Source of the DNA: Dyella_B jejuensis
GTDB lineage: Bacteria; Pseudomonadota; Gammaproteobacteria; Xanthomonadales; Rhodanobacteraceae
DNA length: 64,000 bases
Assembly (NCBI RefSeq): GCF_044904675.1
Contig: NZ_JADIKJ010000011.1
Span: forward strand, 43,396 to 107,395
Direction of reading: 5' to 3'
This document shows, piece after piece, positions 55,450 through 63,674 of this stretch. The notes under the pieces are model-generated. The model did not search any database and was not told where the DNA came from. It saw nothing but the letters and a program-made list of their open reading frames with translations. The first letter of the stretch is position 1, and each line of letters begins with the position of its first letter. A program made the position numbers and the translations under genes.

Positions 55450-56667
55450 TCAATCCGCGCGTGCCGGAAGTCGTCCGACATAATCGGCGCGCGGGCGAAT
55501 CAGGCTTCCGTTTTCCTGTTGCTCCAGTGCGTGTGCCAGCCATCCCGCCATGCGACCGGCCGCGAAGATGACCAGCGCGGCGTCGGCATCCAGATCGTAG
55601 GCCGATGTTATCGCGGCCAATGCGAAATCCAGGTTGGGACGAAGGCCACTTTGCTTTTGCATGACGTCGACCATTTGCCGGATGCGCGGTAAATGGCCGG
55701 GATGCGGTCGCGTTGCATCCAGGGCGCGCAGCAGCACGCCGGACCGCGGGTCACCTTCGACGTAAAGCGGATGTCCAAATCCCGGCAGCCTCTCGCCTCG
55801 TCGCAACCGCTCGCGAATACGTCTTTCCGGATGTTGCTCGCCTAGCATGTCCTGGATGAAGGCGTGCGCGCGCGCCGCCGCACCGCCGTGATGTGGCCCG
55901 GAGAGCGCGGCAAGCCCGGCGCAAACGGCCGCATGAAGGCTGGCCCCGGTCGATGCCGCGACGCGCGTGGCGAACGAGGAGGCGTTGAGTTCGTGATCCG
56001 CGCACAGCACCAGTGCACGCCGTACCAGTTCGCCAAGGCCCGGTTTCTCCTTGCGCCAACTGCCAGTCAGGTATTGGTGGATCGGCTGGCGATCCGGCTG
56101 CGTGCCGCCCAGCAGCGCGGCGGTTTCGCGCAACAACTGCGCCGCATAATCGCGGCGGTGGCGCGCGTCGGCGCTGTGCGAATGGACGGCATGCAAGGCC
56201 AGCAATGGCAACGCGGCCGCTGTGCGCTCAAGCGGCGGCAGATCGCGTTGACGCAATAGCGAAGCCACTGCTGGTGGCCACGATCTGCCTGGCTCGGCGG
56301 CGAAAGGGTCGTGGTTGCCGCAGTCCCACAGCAGTCGCGCTGCATCTTCCAGCGTGGCACCGGTTTCGGCCAGCGTGATGGCGGATGCGCCACGGTAATA
56401 ATGTCCGAGCGGACGGATCAGCGAGATCCGCGTCTCCAACACCGGCAATCCCCACGTGAGGCTGTGCGCGGCTCCCCGGGCGGCGCCGCGCCCGGCTTGG
56501 CGGCGCTCGATCAGTCGCTCGATATCGCCACCGCTGTATTCGCGGCTGCGCCCGTCGGCACCCGGGCGCGAATCGATACGCCCGCGACTCACGTAGGCGT
56601 AGAGCGTGGCGAGACTGACGCCGAGGCGGGAAGCAGCATCCTGGGCGGACAGGTAATCGGTGCGCAT
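55450..56667 (-). CDS. MerR-type HTH/citrate-synthase fusion protein, candidate regulator of prp genes
   Basis: A 405-residue protein. The N-terminal 60 residues are a MerR/excisionase-like HTH (LSAQDAASRLGVSLATLYAYVSRGRI, then SREYSGGDIERLIERR). The rest is a citrate-synthase fold with DHELNASSFATRV, GPHHGGA (His260), GFGHPLY (His299) and NLDFALAA (Asp347) and an Arg-rich end IRPRADYVG; these are the positions of the E. coli GltA catalytic His264, His305 and Asp362. It is divergent from prpB, and the gap has inverted repeats. I infer a ligand-sensing repressor or activator of the methylcitrate genes; an HTH-tagged enzyme is the alternative. Confidence 0.7.
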   Translation of the reverse strand: MRTDYLSAQDAASRLGVSLATLYAYVSRGRIDSRPGADGRSREYSGGDIERLIERRQAGRGAARGAAHSLTWGLPVLETRISLIRPLGHYYRGASAITLAETGATLEDAARLLWDCGNHDPFAAEPGRSWPPAVASLLRQRDLPPLERTAAALPLLALHAVHSHSADARHRRDYAAQLLRETAALLGGTQPDRQPIHQYLTGSWRKEKPGLGELVRRALVLCADHELNASSFATRVAASTGASLHAAVCAGLAALSGPHHGGAAARAHAFIQDMLGEQHPERRIRERLRRGERLPGFGHPLYVEGDPRSGVLLRALDATRPHPGHLPRIRQMVDVMQKQSGLRPNLDFALAAITSAYDLDADAALVIFAAGRMAGWLAHALEQQENGSLIRPRADYVGRLPARAD

Positions 56668-56670
56668 GGA

Positions 56671-56709
56671 AATATATTGATCCTTTCGATCAAGATTGAT
56701 CAATGTATT
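56671..56709. promoter_or_regulatory. Inverted-repeat operator between the regulator and prpB
   Basis: AATATATTGATC (56671-56682) and GATCAATGTATT (56698-56709) form an inverted repeat with 11 of 12 matches, and the interval contains GATCAA (56688-56693) plus a further TTGATCAA palindrome (56696-56703). It lies immediately upstream of the regulator start, fitting an operator for both divergent genes. Confidence 0.5.
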
Positions 56710-56857
56710 TTCGCGTGACACAGTGGTGTTCTGGCGTCATTGCTTTCCCCCTCGGCATGGCCAGGCAACCGAATCCATGGCGCTTGGGGCCGCTTACCGC
56801 GCCGCGACATGGCGGTCGCGGCACATCACTTACAATTCGCTGTTTCGGAGAACCAAC

Positions 56858-57742
56858 ATGACCCAGCCTGACTCCGCCGGCCGCCGCTTTCGCGCCGCGC
56901 TTGCCGCCGAAAGTCCGCTTCAGATCATGGGCGCGATCACCGCCTACGCCGGCCTGATGGCCAAGCGCGTCGGCTACCAGGCCTTGTACCTGTCGGGTGG
57001 TGGCGTGGCGGCCAATTCGCTGGGCATGCCGGATCTGGGCATCAGCACCATGGAAGATGTACTCACCGATGCGCGCCGCATCGTGGATGCCACGCAGCTG
57101 CCGCTGTTGGTGGATATCGACACCGGCTGGGGCGGCGCCTTCAATATCGCGCGCGCGATCCGCTCTTTCGTCAATGTGGGCGTGGCCGCCGTGCACATGG
57201 AGGATCAGGTCGGCCAGAAGCGTTGCGGCCATCGTCCCGGCAAGGAAGTGGTGACGAAGGACGAAATGGTCGATCGTGTGAAGGCGGCTGTCGATGCGCG
57301 CACCGATTCGGCCTTCGTCATCATGGCGCGCACGGATGCGGCGGCGGTGGAAGGTATCGATTCGGCGATCGAGCGCGCCTGTGCCTATGTCGAGGCTGGC
57401 GCGGACATGATCTTCCCCGAGGCGATGAAAACGCTGGAGGACTACCGTCGTTTCAGGCAGGCAGTGAAAGTGCCGATCCTTGCCAATCTCACTGAATTCG
57501 GCTCCACGCCGTTCTTCACTACCGACGAGTTGCGCAGCGCGAATGTCGATATCGCCCTTTATTGCTGTGGCGCTTATCGCGCCATGAACAAGGCAGCGCT
57601 GCATTTCTATGAAACCGTGCGCCGCGAAGGCACGCAGAAAAGCATCATCGATACCTTGCAGACGCGCGAAGAGCTTTATGACTTCCTTGGTTATCACGCC
57701 TACGAAGACAAGCTCGACCAATTGTTTGCAGGCAAGAAATAA
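56858..57742 (+). CDS. prpB: 2-methylisocitrate lyase
   Basis: A 294-residue PrpB of the isocitrate lyase superfamily. The KRCGHRPGKE motif contains the catalytic Cys123, and LLVDIDTGWGGAFNIARAIRSF and MARTDAAAVEG bind magnesium and substrate. It splits 2-methylisocitrate to pyruvate and succinate, the last step of the methylcitrate cycle. CGGAG precedes the ATG. prpC follows after 65 bases. Confidence 0.96.
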   Translation: MTQPDSAGRRFRAALAAESPLQIMGAITAYAGLMAKRVGYQALYLSGGGVAANSLGMPDLGISTMEDVLTDARRIVDATQLPLLVDIDTGWGGAFNIARAIRSFVNVGVAAVHMEDQVGQKRCGHRPGKEVVTKDEMVDRVKAAVDARTDSAFVIMARTDAAAVEGIDSAIERACAYVEAGADMIFPEAMKTLEDYRRFRQAVKVPILANLTEFGSTPFFTTDELRSANVDIALYCCGAYRAMNKAALHFYETVRREGTQKSIIDTLQTREELYDFLGYHAYEDKLDQLFAGKK

Positions 57743-57807
57743 TCCATCCCTTCGGCTGCGGCAGTCCCCGCGGCCGTTGTTCAAGTACGCACCAGGAGCA
57801 TGATCCG

Positions 57808-58956
57808 ATGAGCGAGCAATCCACCGCCCCCAAGCCGAAGAAATCCGTTGCCCTTTCGGGCGTGGCGGCGGGCAATACCGCCTTGTGCACGGTTGGCCGC
57901 AGCGGCAATGACCTGCATTACCGCGGCTACGATATCCACGATCTGGCAGCCAAGGGCTGCTTCGAAGAGGTTGCCTACCTGCTGGTGCACGGTGTGCTGC
58001 CCAACTGGGCCGAGCTCAATGCCTATCGCGCCAAACTCAAGCGCCTGCGCGGCTTGCCGGCGCCGGTGAAGAGCGCGCTGGAGCTGCTGCCTGCCGCCAC
58101 TCATCCGATGGACGTGATGCGTACCGGTTGTTCCGTGTTGGGCACGGTGCTGCCCGAGAAGGAAGACCACAACGTTACTGGCGCGCGCGATATCGCCGAT
58201 CGCCTGATGGCGAGCTTTGGCTCGATACTGCTGTACTGGTATCACTTCAGCCACAACGGCAAGCGCATCGAAACCGAGACGGAAGACGAGTCGATCGCTG
58301 GGCATTTCCTCCATCTGCTGCATGGCAGGAAGCCGAGCGAACTGCACGCGCAGTCGCTGGATCGTTCGCTGGTGCTCTATGCCGAACACGAATTCAACGC
58401 CTCGACCTTTACCGCGCGCGTCATCGCCGGTACCGGTTCGGATATGTATTCCGCCATCACCGGCGCCATCGGCGCGCTGCGTGGCCCCAAGCACGGTGGT
58501 GCCAACGAAGTGGCGATGGAGATCATTGCGCGTTATCGCAATGCGACCGCCGCTGAGGCCGATATCCGCGCGCGCGTGGAGCGCAAGGAGATCATTATCG
58601 GCTTCGGCCATCCGGTATATACCGTGTCCGATCCGCGCAATGAGATCATCAAGGAAATCTCGCGCAAGCTCTGTACCGAAGGTGGCAACCCGAACCTGTT
58701 CGAGGTTTCCGAGCGCATCGAAAAATTGATGTGGGAACTGAAGAAGATGTTTCCCAATCTCGATTGGTTCTCGGCCAGTGCCTACCACATGATGGGCGTG
58801 CCGACGGCGATGTTTACCCCGTTGTTTGTGATTGCGCGTACATCAGGCTGGAGTGCGCACGTGATCGAGCAGCGCGAGGATGGCAAGATCATTCGCCCCA
58901 GCGCCAACTACACCGGCCCGGAAGATCAGGCCTATACGCCGATCGAAAAGCGATAA
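57808..58956 (+). CDS. prpC: 2-methylcitrate synthase
   Basis: A 382-residue citrate-synthase family enzyme. It has EHEFNASTFTARVIAGTGSDMYSAITGAIGALRGPKHGGANE, GFGHPVYTVSDPRN and the NLDWFSASAYHMMGVPTAMFTP region with the catalytic His, His and Asp. It joins propionyl-CoA and oxaloacetate. Members of this short type prefer propionyl-CoA. With prpB it forms a two-gene unit ending in the terminator at 58973-58998. Confidence 0.95.
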   Translation: MSEQSTAPKPKKSVALSGVAAGNTALCTVGRSGNDLHYRGYDIHDLAAKGCFEEVAYLLVHGVLPNWAELNAYRAKLKRLRGLPAPVKSALELLPAATHPMDVMRTGCSVLGTVLPEKEDHNVTGARDIADRLMASFGSILLYWYHFSHNGKRIETETEDESIAGHFLHLLHGRKPSELHAQSLDRSLVLYAEHEFNASTFTARVIAGTGSDMYSAITGAIGALRGPKHGGANEVAMEIIARYRNATAAEADIRARVERKEIIIGFGHPVYTVSDPRNEIIKEISRKLCTEGGNPNLFEVSERIEKLMWELKKMFPNLDWFSASAYHMMGVPTAMFTPLFVIARTSGWSAHVIEQREDGKIIRPSANYTGPEDQAYTPIEKR

Positions 58957-58972
58957 TCGCTACCAAGATCAC

Positions 58973-58998
58973 AAAAGGGGCTTAGTGCCCCTTTTTTT
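58973..58998 (+). terminator. Rho-independent terminator of prpBC
   Basis: AAAAGGGGC pairs with GCCCCTTTT around TTAGT, followed by a seven-base T-run. Confidence 0.9.
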
Positions 58999-59428
58999 AT
59001 GTCTGTGTGTGCGTGGAATGGATGGCATATATGCCACGCGCATGTTGGTCGCGAGGTCCTGGCTCGGCATGGTTGCGTTGTCTTCATCGCGATACGCAAC
59101 AGTCGTCGTGCACCTATCTGACGCCATTGGCGGTCGCGCTTTCCATGATCTGTTTGAGATTGGATGAGGATTTCATCGTCTTCGTGTCGAGTACACGTAT
59201 TGATGCATGCACGTTACTGAACGTTCCGCATCGAGCGCAGGTTCTTGTCGCGCACGGCGCCTGCATGCGCAAAAAAATGCCGCGGTTTGCACGGTGCGTG
59301 CACATTGGCGATCTCTAGTATCGAAGCAGGGGTGTCCGCTCATCTTCATGAACGAGTTGAGACCGCTCAAGACGCGCGCTGTGCAAAAAGAAAGCCCGCG
59401 TTACGTAAAAAGCCAAGGAGATTCCACT
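58999..59428. other. Gene-free stretch before the outer membrane protein gene
   Basis: About 430 bases between the prpC terminator and the next ATG. Only short frames without a ribosome binding site are present. The ribosome binding site CAAGGAG of the following gene is at 59414-59420. I see no repeat or RNA structure that stands out. Confidence 0.5.
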
Positions 59429-60289
59429 ATGCGTTGCACCGCCCCATCTCATATTTGCCGCCGCGTTTTGTGCGTTGCGCTTGCGTTAGCCAGCGGCACG
59501 GCCTTTGCCGACGATACGGATTCGAACGTTTCGCCCGCGCTGGATCGAATCAGTCTCTGGCTTGGTGGTTACTACGCCGACAGCAGCACGACGATCGGCG
59601 CCGGACTGAACAATCCCAACGTCAACGGTAAGCTCAATCTCCAGCGCGATCTCGGGTTTCCCACGCACGAGACCTCGCCGCGCGTGCGCTTCGACTTCCT
59701 GCTCGGCGACAGCCAGGGTTTTTCCTTCGACTATTACCGAATCGATCAGTCGCGAACCAAGTCACTGAGCAGCGCGATCGGTTTCGAGGGGAACACTTAT
59801 GATGCTTCTGCGTCTGTCACCGGCCGGGTCAATTTCGACTTCGGCAGTGCTGCCTATAAATGGTGGTTTGGCCACGAAAACGATGTGTTCGGCGTCGGTG
59901 TCGGCGCGGCATACTACCGAGTGCATGCTGGCATCAGCGGACAGGCGTCGCTGACCGGACCGCTGGTCGGGCAAGCGTCCACCTATGCATCCGCCTCCAC
60001 CACGGATAGTGCCTGGGCCCCAGAACTGCAGCTTGGCTGGCGGCATGCCTTCAGCAATAACGTGCGCATGTACTTCAACGCTTCCGGCGTCAAAAAGAAC
60101 GGTAGCCATCTTGGGGGCCATATCTATGACGCTGCGCTCGGCGTGGAATGGTTCCCGTGGCAAAACCTCGGTTTTGGCGCGGAATACGATTACACCCGTA
60201 TCGATATCCGGCAGGAGCATCACGACTACAACGATTACCTGGCGATGCGCATGGACGGTCCTTCGGTGTTCCTGCGACTGCGTTTCTGA
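59429..60289 (+). CDS. Outer membrane beta-barrel protein, unknown role
   Basis: A 286-residue protein with a signal peptide (MRCTAPSHICRRVLCVAL, to ASGTAFA at about 27) and alternating aromatic/polar strands ending in the C-terminal Phe of outer membrane proteins (VFLRLRF). ISLWLGGYYADSSTTIGAG and RVRFDFLLGDSQGFSFDYYRID are barrel-like. It resembles uncharacterised porin-like proteins. The long upstream frame from 59207 is not supported. Confidence 0.75.
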   Translation: MRCTAPSHICRRVLCVALALASGTAFADDTDSNVSPALDRISLWLGGYYADSSTTIGAGLNNPNVNGKLNLQRDLGFPTHETSPRVRFDFLLGDSQGFSFDYYRIDQSRTKSLSSAIGFEGNTYDASASVTGRVNFDFGSAAYKWWFGHENDVFGVGVGAAYYRVHAGISGQASLTGPLVGQASTYASASTTDSAWAPELQLGWRHAFSNNVRMYFNASGVKKNGSHLGGHIYDAALGVEWFPWQNLGFGAEYDYTRIDIRQEHHDYNDYLAMRMDGPSVFLRLRF

Positions 60290-60341
60290 CAGGCACGTTC
60301 CGCGGCCGGCTGGCACATACGGCGCAGCCGGCCGCTGACGC

Positions 60342-60953
60342 TCAAAGGCCTTCGGCTCGCATCGCGGCGGTCACGCCTGCGTCGTCGTGCATGCGCTTGG
60401 CGAATGCATCCAAGTGGTGCAGGCCCTGGAGGTCCACCTGCTTGCCTTTGGCCCAGCGCAGCACGACGTACAGGTAAGCATCCGCGACCGATCGATGGCC
60501 CGTGAGCCATTCGCGGCCGGCCAGCTGCGCATCCAGTCGTTCGAAGTGGGCGCGCAGCTTCTGGCGTGCCGATTCATGCAGCGCCGCATGCTGGGCCTCA
60601 TCGGCGATAAAGCGTTGCGCTGCGAACAGCGGCTTGAAGGCAGGGTGCACGTCGGCGTTGAGAAAGGCCAGCCAGCGATTCACTTCTGCGCGCTCGCGCG
60701 GTGAACCTTGACCATCGAGCCTGGCTTCCGGAAAGCGATCCATCAAGTAGTTGAGGATGGCGACATTCTCGGTCAGCACCCAACCATCGTCATCGACAAG
60801 CGCGGGCACTTGTCCGGTCGGGTTGATCTGCAGGTATTCGGGCGAACGCAAGGCATCGCGCGCTACCTGTTGCGCTTCATAAGGCTGGCCGATCCATTCG
60901 AGCACGATGTGATCGGCCATCGAACACGCGCCGGGCAGGTAGTAGAGCTTCAT
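60342..60953 (-). CDS. Glutathione S-transferase
   Basis: A 203-residue GST of the bacterial beta type. The N-terminal domain starts MKLYYLPGACSMADHIVLEWIG, where Cys10 is the beta-class catalytic position, then QVPALVDDDGWVLTENVAILNYL, and the C-terminal all-helical domain ends near AGVTAAM. It conjugates or reduces with glutathione. Substrate unknown. It lies in the segment separating prpBC from prpD. Confidence 0.92.
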   Translation of the reverse strand: MKLYYLPGACSMADHIVLEWIGQPYEAQQVARDALRSPEYLQINPTGQVPALVDDDGWVLTENVAILNYLMDRFPEARLDGQGSPRERAEVNRWLAFLNADVHPAFKPLFAAQRFIADEAQHAALHESARQKLRAHFERLDAQLAGREWLTGHRSVADAYLYVVLRWAKGKQVDLQGLHHLDAFAKRMHDDAGVTAAMRAEGL

Positions 60954-61007
60954 GGCAAGTCCATGTCAGGGAATAGCTTCATAGTGTCGTGTGCGCGAAA
61001 CCTTTGC

Positions 61008-61679
61008 TCAAGTAGCACGATGGCGGCGATTGACCAGATAGCGCCCGCCACAAATCGCAATGACAAAGCCGATTTCCAGCACATGCTTCATCCAGCCATG
61101 GCTTTCGAACCACGCAAGCCACGCTTTTTCATGGCTGATCATGCGACCAGCCGTCCAGGCGACCGCGGCGGCTCCGGCATACACGACGATCGGAAAACGC
61201 TCGACCAAGCGGAGGATCAGGGTGGAACCCCAGACCACCAGCGGAATGCTGATGAGCAATCCGATCACGACCAGGCCCATGTGGCCCTTTGCGGCACCGG
61301 CGATCGCCAATACGTTGTCCAAGCCCATCAGCGCGTCGGCGAGCACGATCGTGCGCAACGCGGGCCAGAAGTTCGCGGCGGTAGCCACCGCATGCGTGTT
61401 CTCCGGCTCGGGCTTCAGCAGCTTCCACGCGATCGGCAGCAGCAGCAAACCGCCAAGCAGCATCAATCCGGGCAGTTGGAGCAGGTAGACCACCAGCACG
61501 GTGAGCAACATGCGCACTGCCACTGCGCCGAACGTACCCCAGAACACGACCAGCTTTTGCAAGCGTCGCGGCAGATCCCGGGCAGCCAGGGCAATGACGA
61601 TCGCATTGTCGCCGGCCAGCACCAGATCAAGCAGGACGATGGTCAGCAGATCCGAAAGCAGATGAGTGGGGATGGCCAT
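61008..61679 (-). CDS. TerC family integral membrane protein
   Basis: A 223-residue protein with six to seven membrane helices. LLDLVLAGDNAIVIALAARDLP and LADALMGLDNVLAIAGAAKGH carry the two conserved Asp-containing motifs of TerC/YjbE/Alx proteins, which are linked to manganese export and tellurite resistance. AAGGA lies before the ATG at 61679. The specific ion is unknown. Confidence 0.9.
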   Translation of the reverse strand: MAIPTHLLSDLLTIVLLDLVLAGDNAIVIALAARDLPRRLQKLVVFWGTFGAVAVRMLLTVLVVYLLQLPGLMLLGGLLLLPIAWKLLKPEPENTHAVATAANFWPALRTIVLADALMGLDNVLAIAGAAKGHMGLVVIGLLISIPLVVWGSTLILRLVERFPIVVYAGAAAVAWTAGRMISHEKAWLAWFESHGWMKHVLEIGFVIAICGGRYLVNRRHRAT

Positions 61680-62025
61680 GCGGGTTCCTTTACGCGCGGG
61701 ACTCAAGCGACGACGCCGGACGCGCGTGGCCCGGCGTTATCGCAAAAGTCTCGTTCGCGGCTCACGCCGCCGCGGCGTCCGGAGCGAAGCCTCGCTCGTG
61801 ATGACGATCGCCGCACGGACGCGGTGCGTCCGGAACTACTCCCCTCTGGGATGATGGGCTGGATTCTGGGAGGGAAGCGGGTAGGGGTCAAGTTCGCGTG
61901 CTGGAGCACGGTGCGTAATGCGTGTGCATCAGGCTTCTTTCCCGCCGCAAGTGATGTGTCTGAGCGTTCCCCAAGTCCCGCCGCCCGTTACAATGGGCGT
62001 TTCCCCTATACGCGAGAGCCCTGCC
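61680..62025. other. Gene-free stretch between terC-like and prpD genes
   Basis: A GC-rich region of 346 bases. Short frames in it lack ribosome binding sites. A possible prpD -10 TACAAT lies at 61989-61994, with TTCCCC 17 bases upstream as a poor -35. CGAGAG before the prpD ATG is its binding site. Confidence 0.45.
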
Positions 62026-63477
62026 ATGAGCGCGCACGACATCCGTTCCGCCAAGCGTCCCGACCCCGATCAGCCGTTGGTTGACATCGCCAACTACGTT
62101 GCGGATTACCGGATCGACTCGACCGAGGCCTACGACACCGCGCGCTACATGCTGCTCGATTCGCTGGGAACGGCCATGCTGGCGATGAAATTTGCGGAAT
62201 GCGTAAAGCATCTGGGCCCGATCGTGCCGGGCGCAACGCTCCCTGGCGGTGCGCGCGTGCCGGGCACCAGCCACGAACTGGATCCGGTACAGGCGGCGTT
62301 CGCGATCGGTACGCAGATCCGCTGGCTGGATTTCAACGACACCTGGCTGGCTGCCGAATGGGGCCATCCTTCGGACAACCTCGGCGCCATCCTCGCCGTC
62401 GCCGATTACCTCAGCCGCCAGGCCGAACGCGAAGGCGGCAAGCCGCTGACCGTGCGCGATGTACTGTCCTACGCCATCAAAGCGCATGAAATCCAGGGCA
62501 GCTATGCCTTGCTCAACAGTTTCAACCGTGTCGGCCAGGATCACGTCATCCTGGTACGGCTGGCGTCCACCGCGGTAACCACGGCCATGCTCGGGGGCAA
62601 CAAAGAGCAGATCACCACGGCCGTCTCGCACAGCTGGATCGACAACGGCGCACTGCGCACCTATCGCCATGCCCCCAATACCGGCCCCCGCAAAAGCTGG
62701 GCCGCGGGCGATGCCTGCCGCCGCGCGGTAATGCACGCCATCAACGCGGTGTATCGCGGCGTAGTAGGTTATCCGTCGGCGCTCAGCGCCAAGACCTGGG
62801 GCTATTACGACGTGGCCTTCAAAGGCAAGGCGTTCGAGTTTGAACGACCATTCGGCAGCTACGTCATGGAGAACGTACTGTTCAAGATCAGCTTCCCGGC
62901 CGAGTTCCATGCGCAGACCGCCGTGGAGTGCGCCATGCAGTTGCATGCCCAGGTAGCGGGCAAGCTCGATCAGATCGAGAAAGTGGTGATCGAAACGCAG
63001 GAGGCCGGATGCCGCATCATCGACAAGACCGGCCCGTTGGATAATTACGCCGACCGCGATCACTGCATCCAGTACATGGTGGCCGTCCCGTTGATCTTCG
63101 GTCGCCTTACTGCCGACGACTACAACGATGATGTGGCTGCCGACCCGCGTATCGACGCCTTGCGCGACAAGATGGTAGTCAGCGAGAACCCACAGTTCAC
63201 CAAGGATTACTTCGACCCCGAAAAGCGCTATATCGGCAACGCAGTGCAGGTGTTCTTCAAGGACGGCAGCAGCACCGAGAAAGTGTCCATCGATTACCCG
63301 ATCGGTCACCGCAAGCGTCGTGGCGAGGGTATTCCGGTGCTGCTCAAGAAGTTCGAAGCGGCGCTGCGCGGCCACCTGCCCTCGCACAAGGTCAAGGCCA
63401 TCCTGGAATCCACTGCTGATCCGGCCAAGCTGGACGCAATGCCGATTCAAGCATTTATGGGCCTCTTCACATTGTAA
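62026..63477 (+). CDS. prpD: 2-methylcitrate dehydratase (PrpD)
   Basis: A 483-residue MmgE/PrpD family dehydratase with PrpD-specific length. It has VADYRIDSTEAYDTARYMLLDSLGTA, the active-site region FNDTWLAAEWGHPSDNLGAIL, SHSWIDNGALRTYRHAPNTGPRKSWAAGDA and DYPIGHRKRR. It dehydrates 2-methylcitrate to 2-methylaconitate, working with aconitase. It is separated from prpBC by an outer membrane protein, a GST and a TerC gene. No acnD or prpF is seen, so this organism uses the PrpD route. Confidence 0.93.
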   Translation: MSAHDIRSAKRPDPDQPLVDIANYVADYRIDSTEAYDTARYMLLDSLGTAMLAMKFAECVKHLGPIVPGATLPGGARVPGTSHELDPVQAAFAIGTQIRWLDFNDTWLAAEWGHPSDNLGAILAVADYLSRQAEREGGKPLTVRDVLSYAIKAHEIQGSYALLNSFNRVGQDHVILVRLASTAVTTAMLGGNKEQITTAVSHSWIDNGALRTYRHAPNTGPRKSWAAGDACRRAVMHAINAVYRGVVGYPSALSAKTWGYYDVAFKGKAFEFERPFGSYVMENVLFKISFPAEFHAQTAVECAMQLHAQVAGKLDQIEKVVIETQEAGCRIIDKTGPLDNYADRDHCIQYMVAVPLIFGRLTADDYNDDVAADPRIDALRDKMVVSENPQFTKDYFDPEKRYIGNAVQVFFKDGSSTEKVSIDYPIGHRKRRGEGIPVLLKKFEAALRGHLPSHKVKAILESTADPAKLDAMPIQAFMGLFTL

Positions 63478-63520
63478 AGACAATGTGAGAAGAAAATTCA
63501 GGGAGAATTAGCCCGACATT

Positions 63521-63548
63521 TTGCAAATCGTTTAGTTTTTGTTAAAGT
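63521..63548 (+). promoter_or_regulatory. Possible promoter of the OmpA-like gene
   Basis: TTGCAA (63521-63526) and TAAAGT (63543-63548), 16 bases apart, within an AT-rich region downstream of prpD. It fits a constitutively expressed outer membrane protein gene. Confidence 0.4.
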
Positions 63549-63674
63549 GGTGCAAGCGGGTACAAATGCGTCGCATGATTTTTTGGTTATCCGTCATTTA
63601 TTGCGCATAACAAAAAGCGATTTTCATTCTTGGCGGGATGAAATGCCCTAATCATTAAGAAGAGGAGACACCTG

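Noticed and set aside
61888..63483. 531-codon open frame antisense to prpD
   Set aside because: Same kind of shadow; prpD on the other strand has clear full-length homology.
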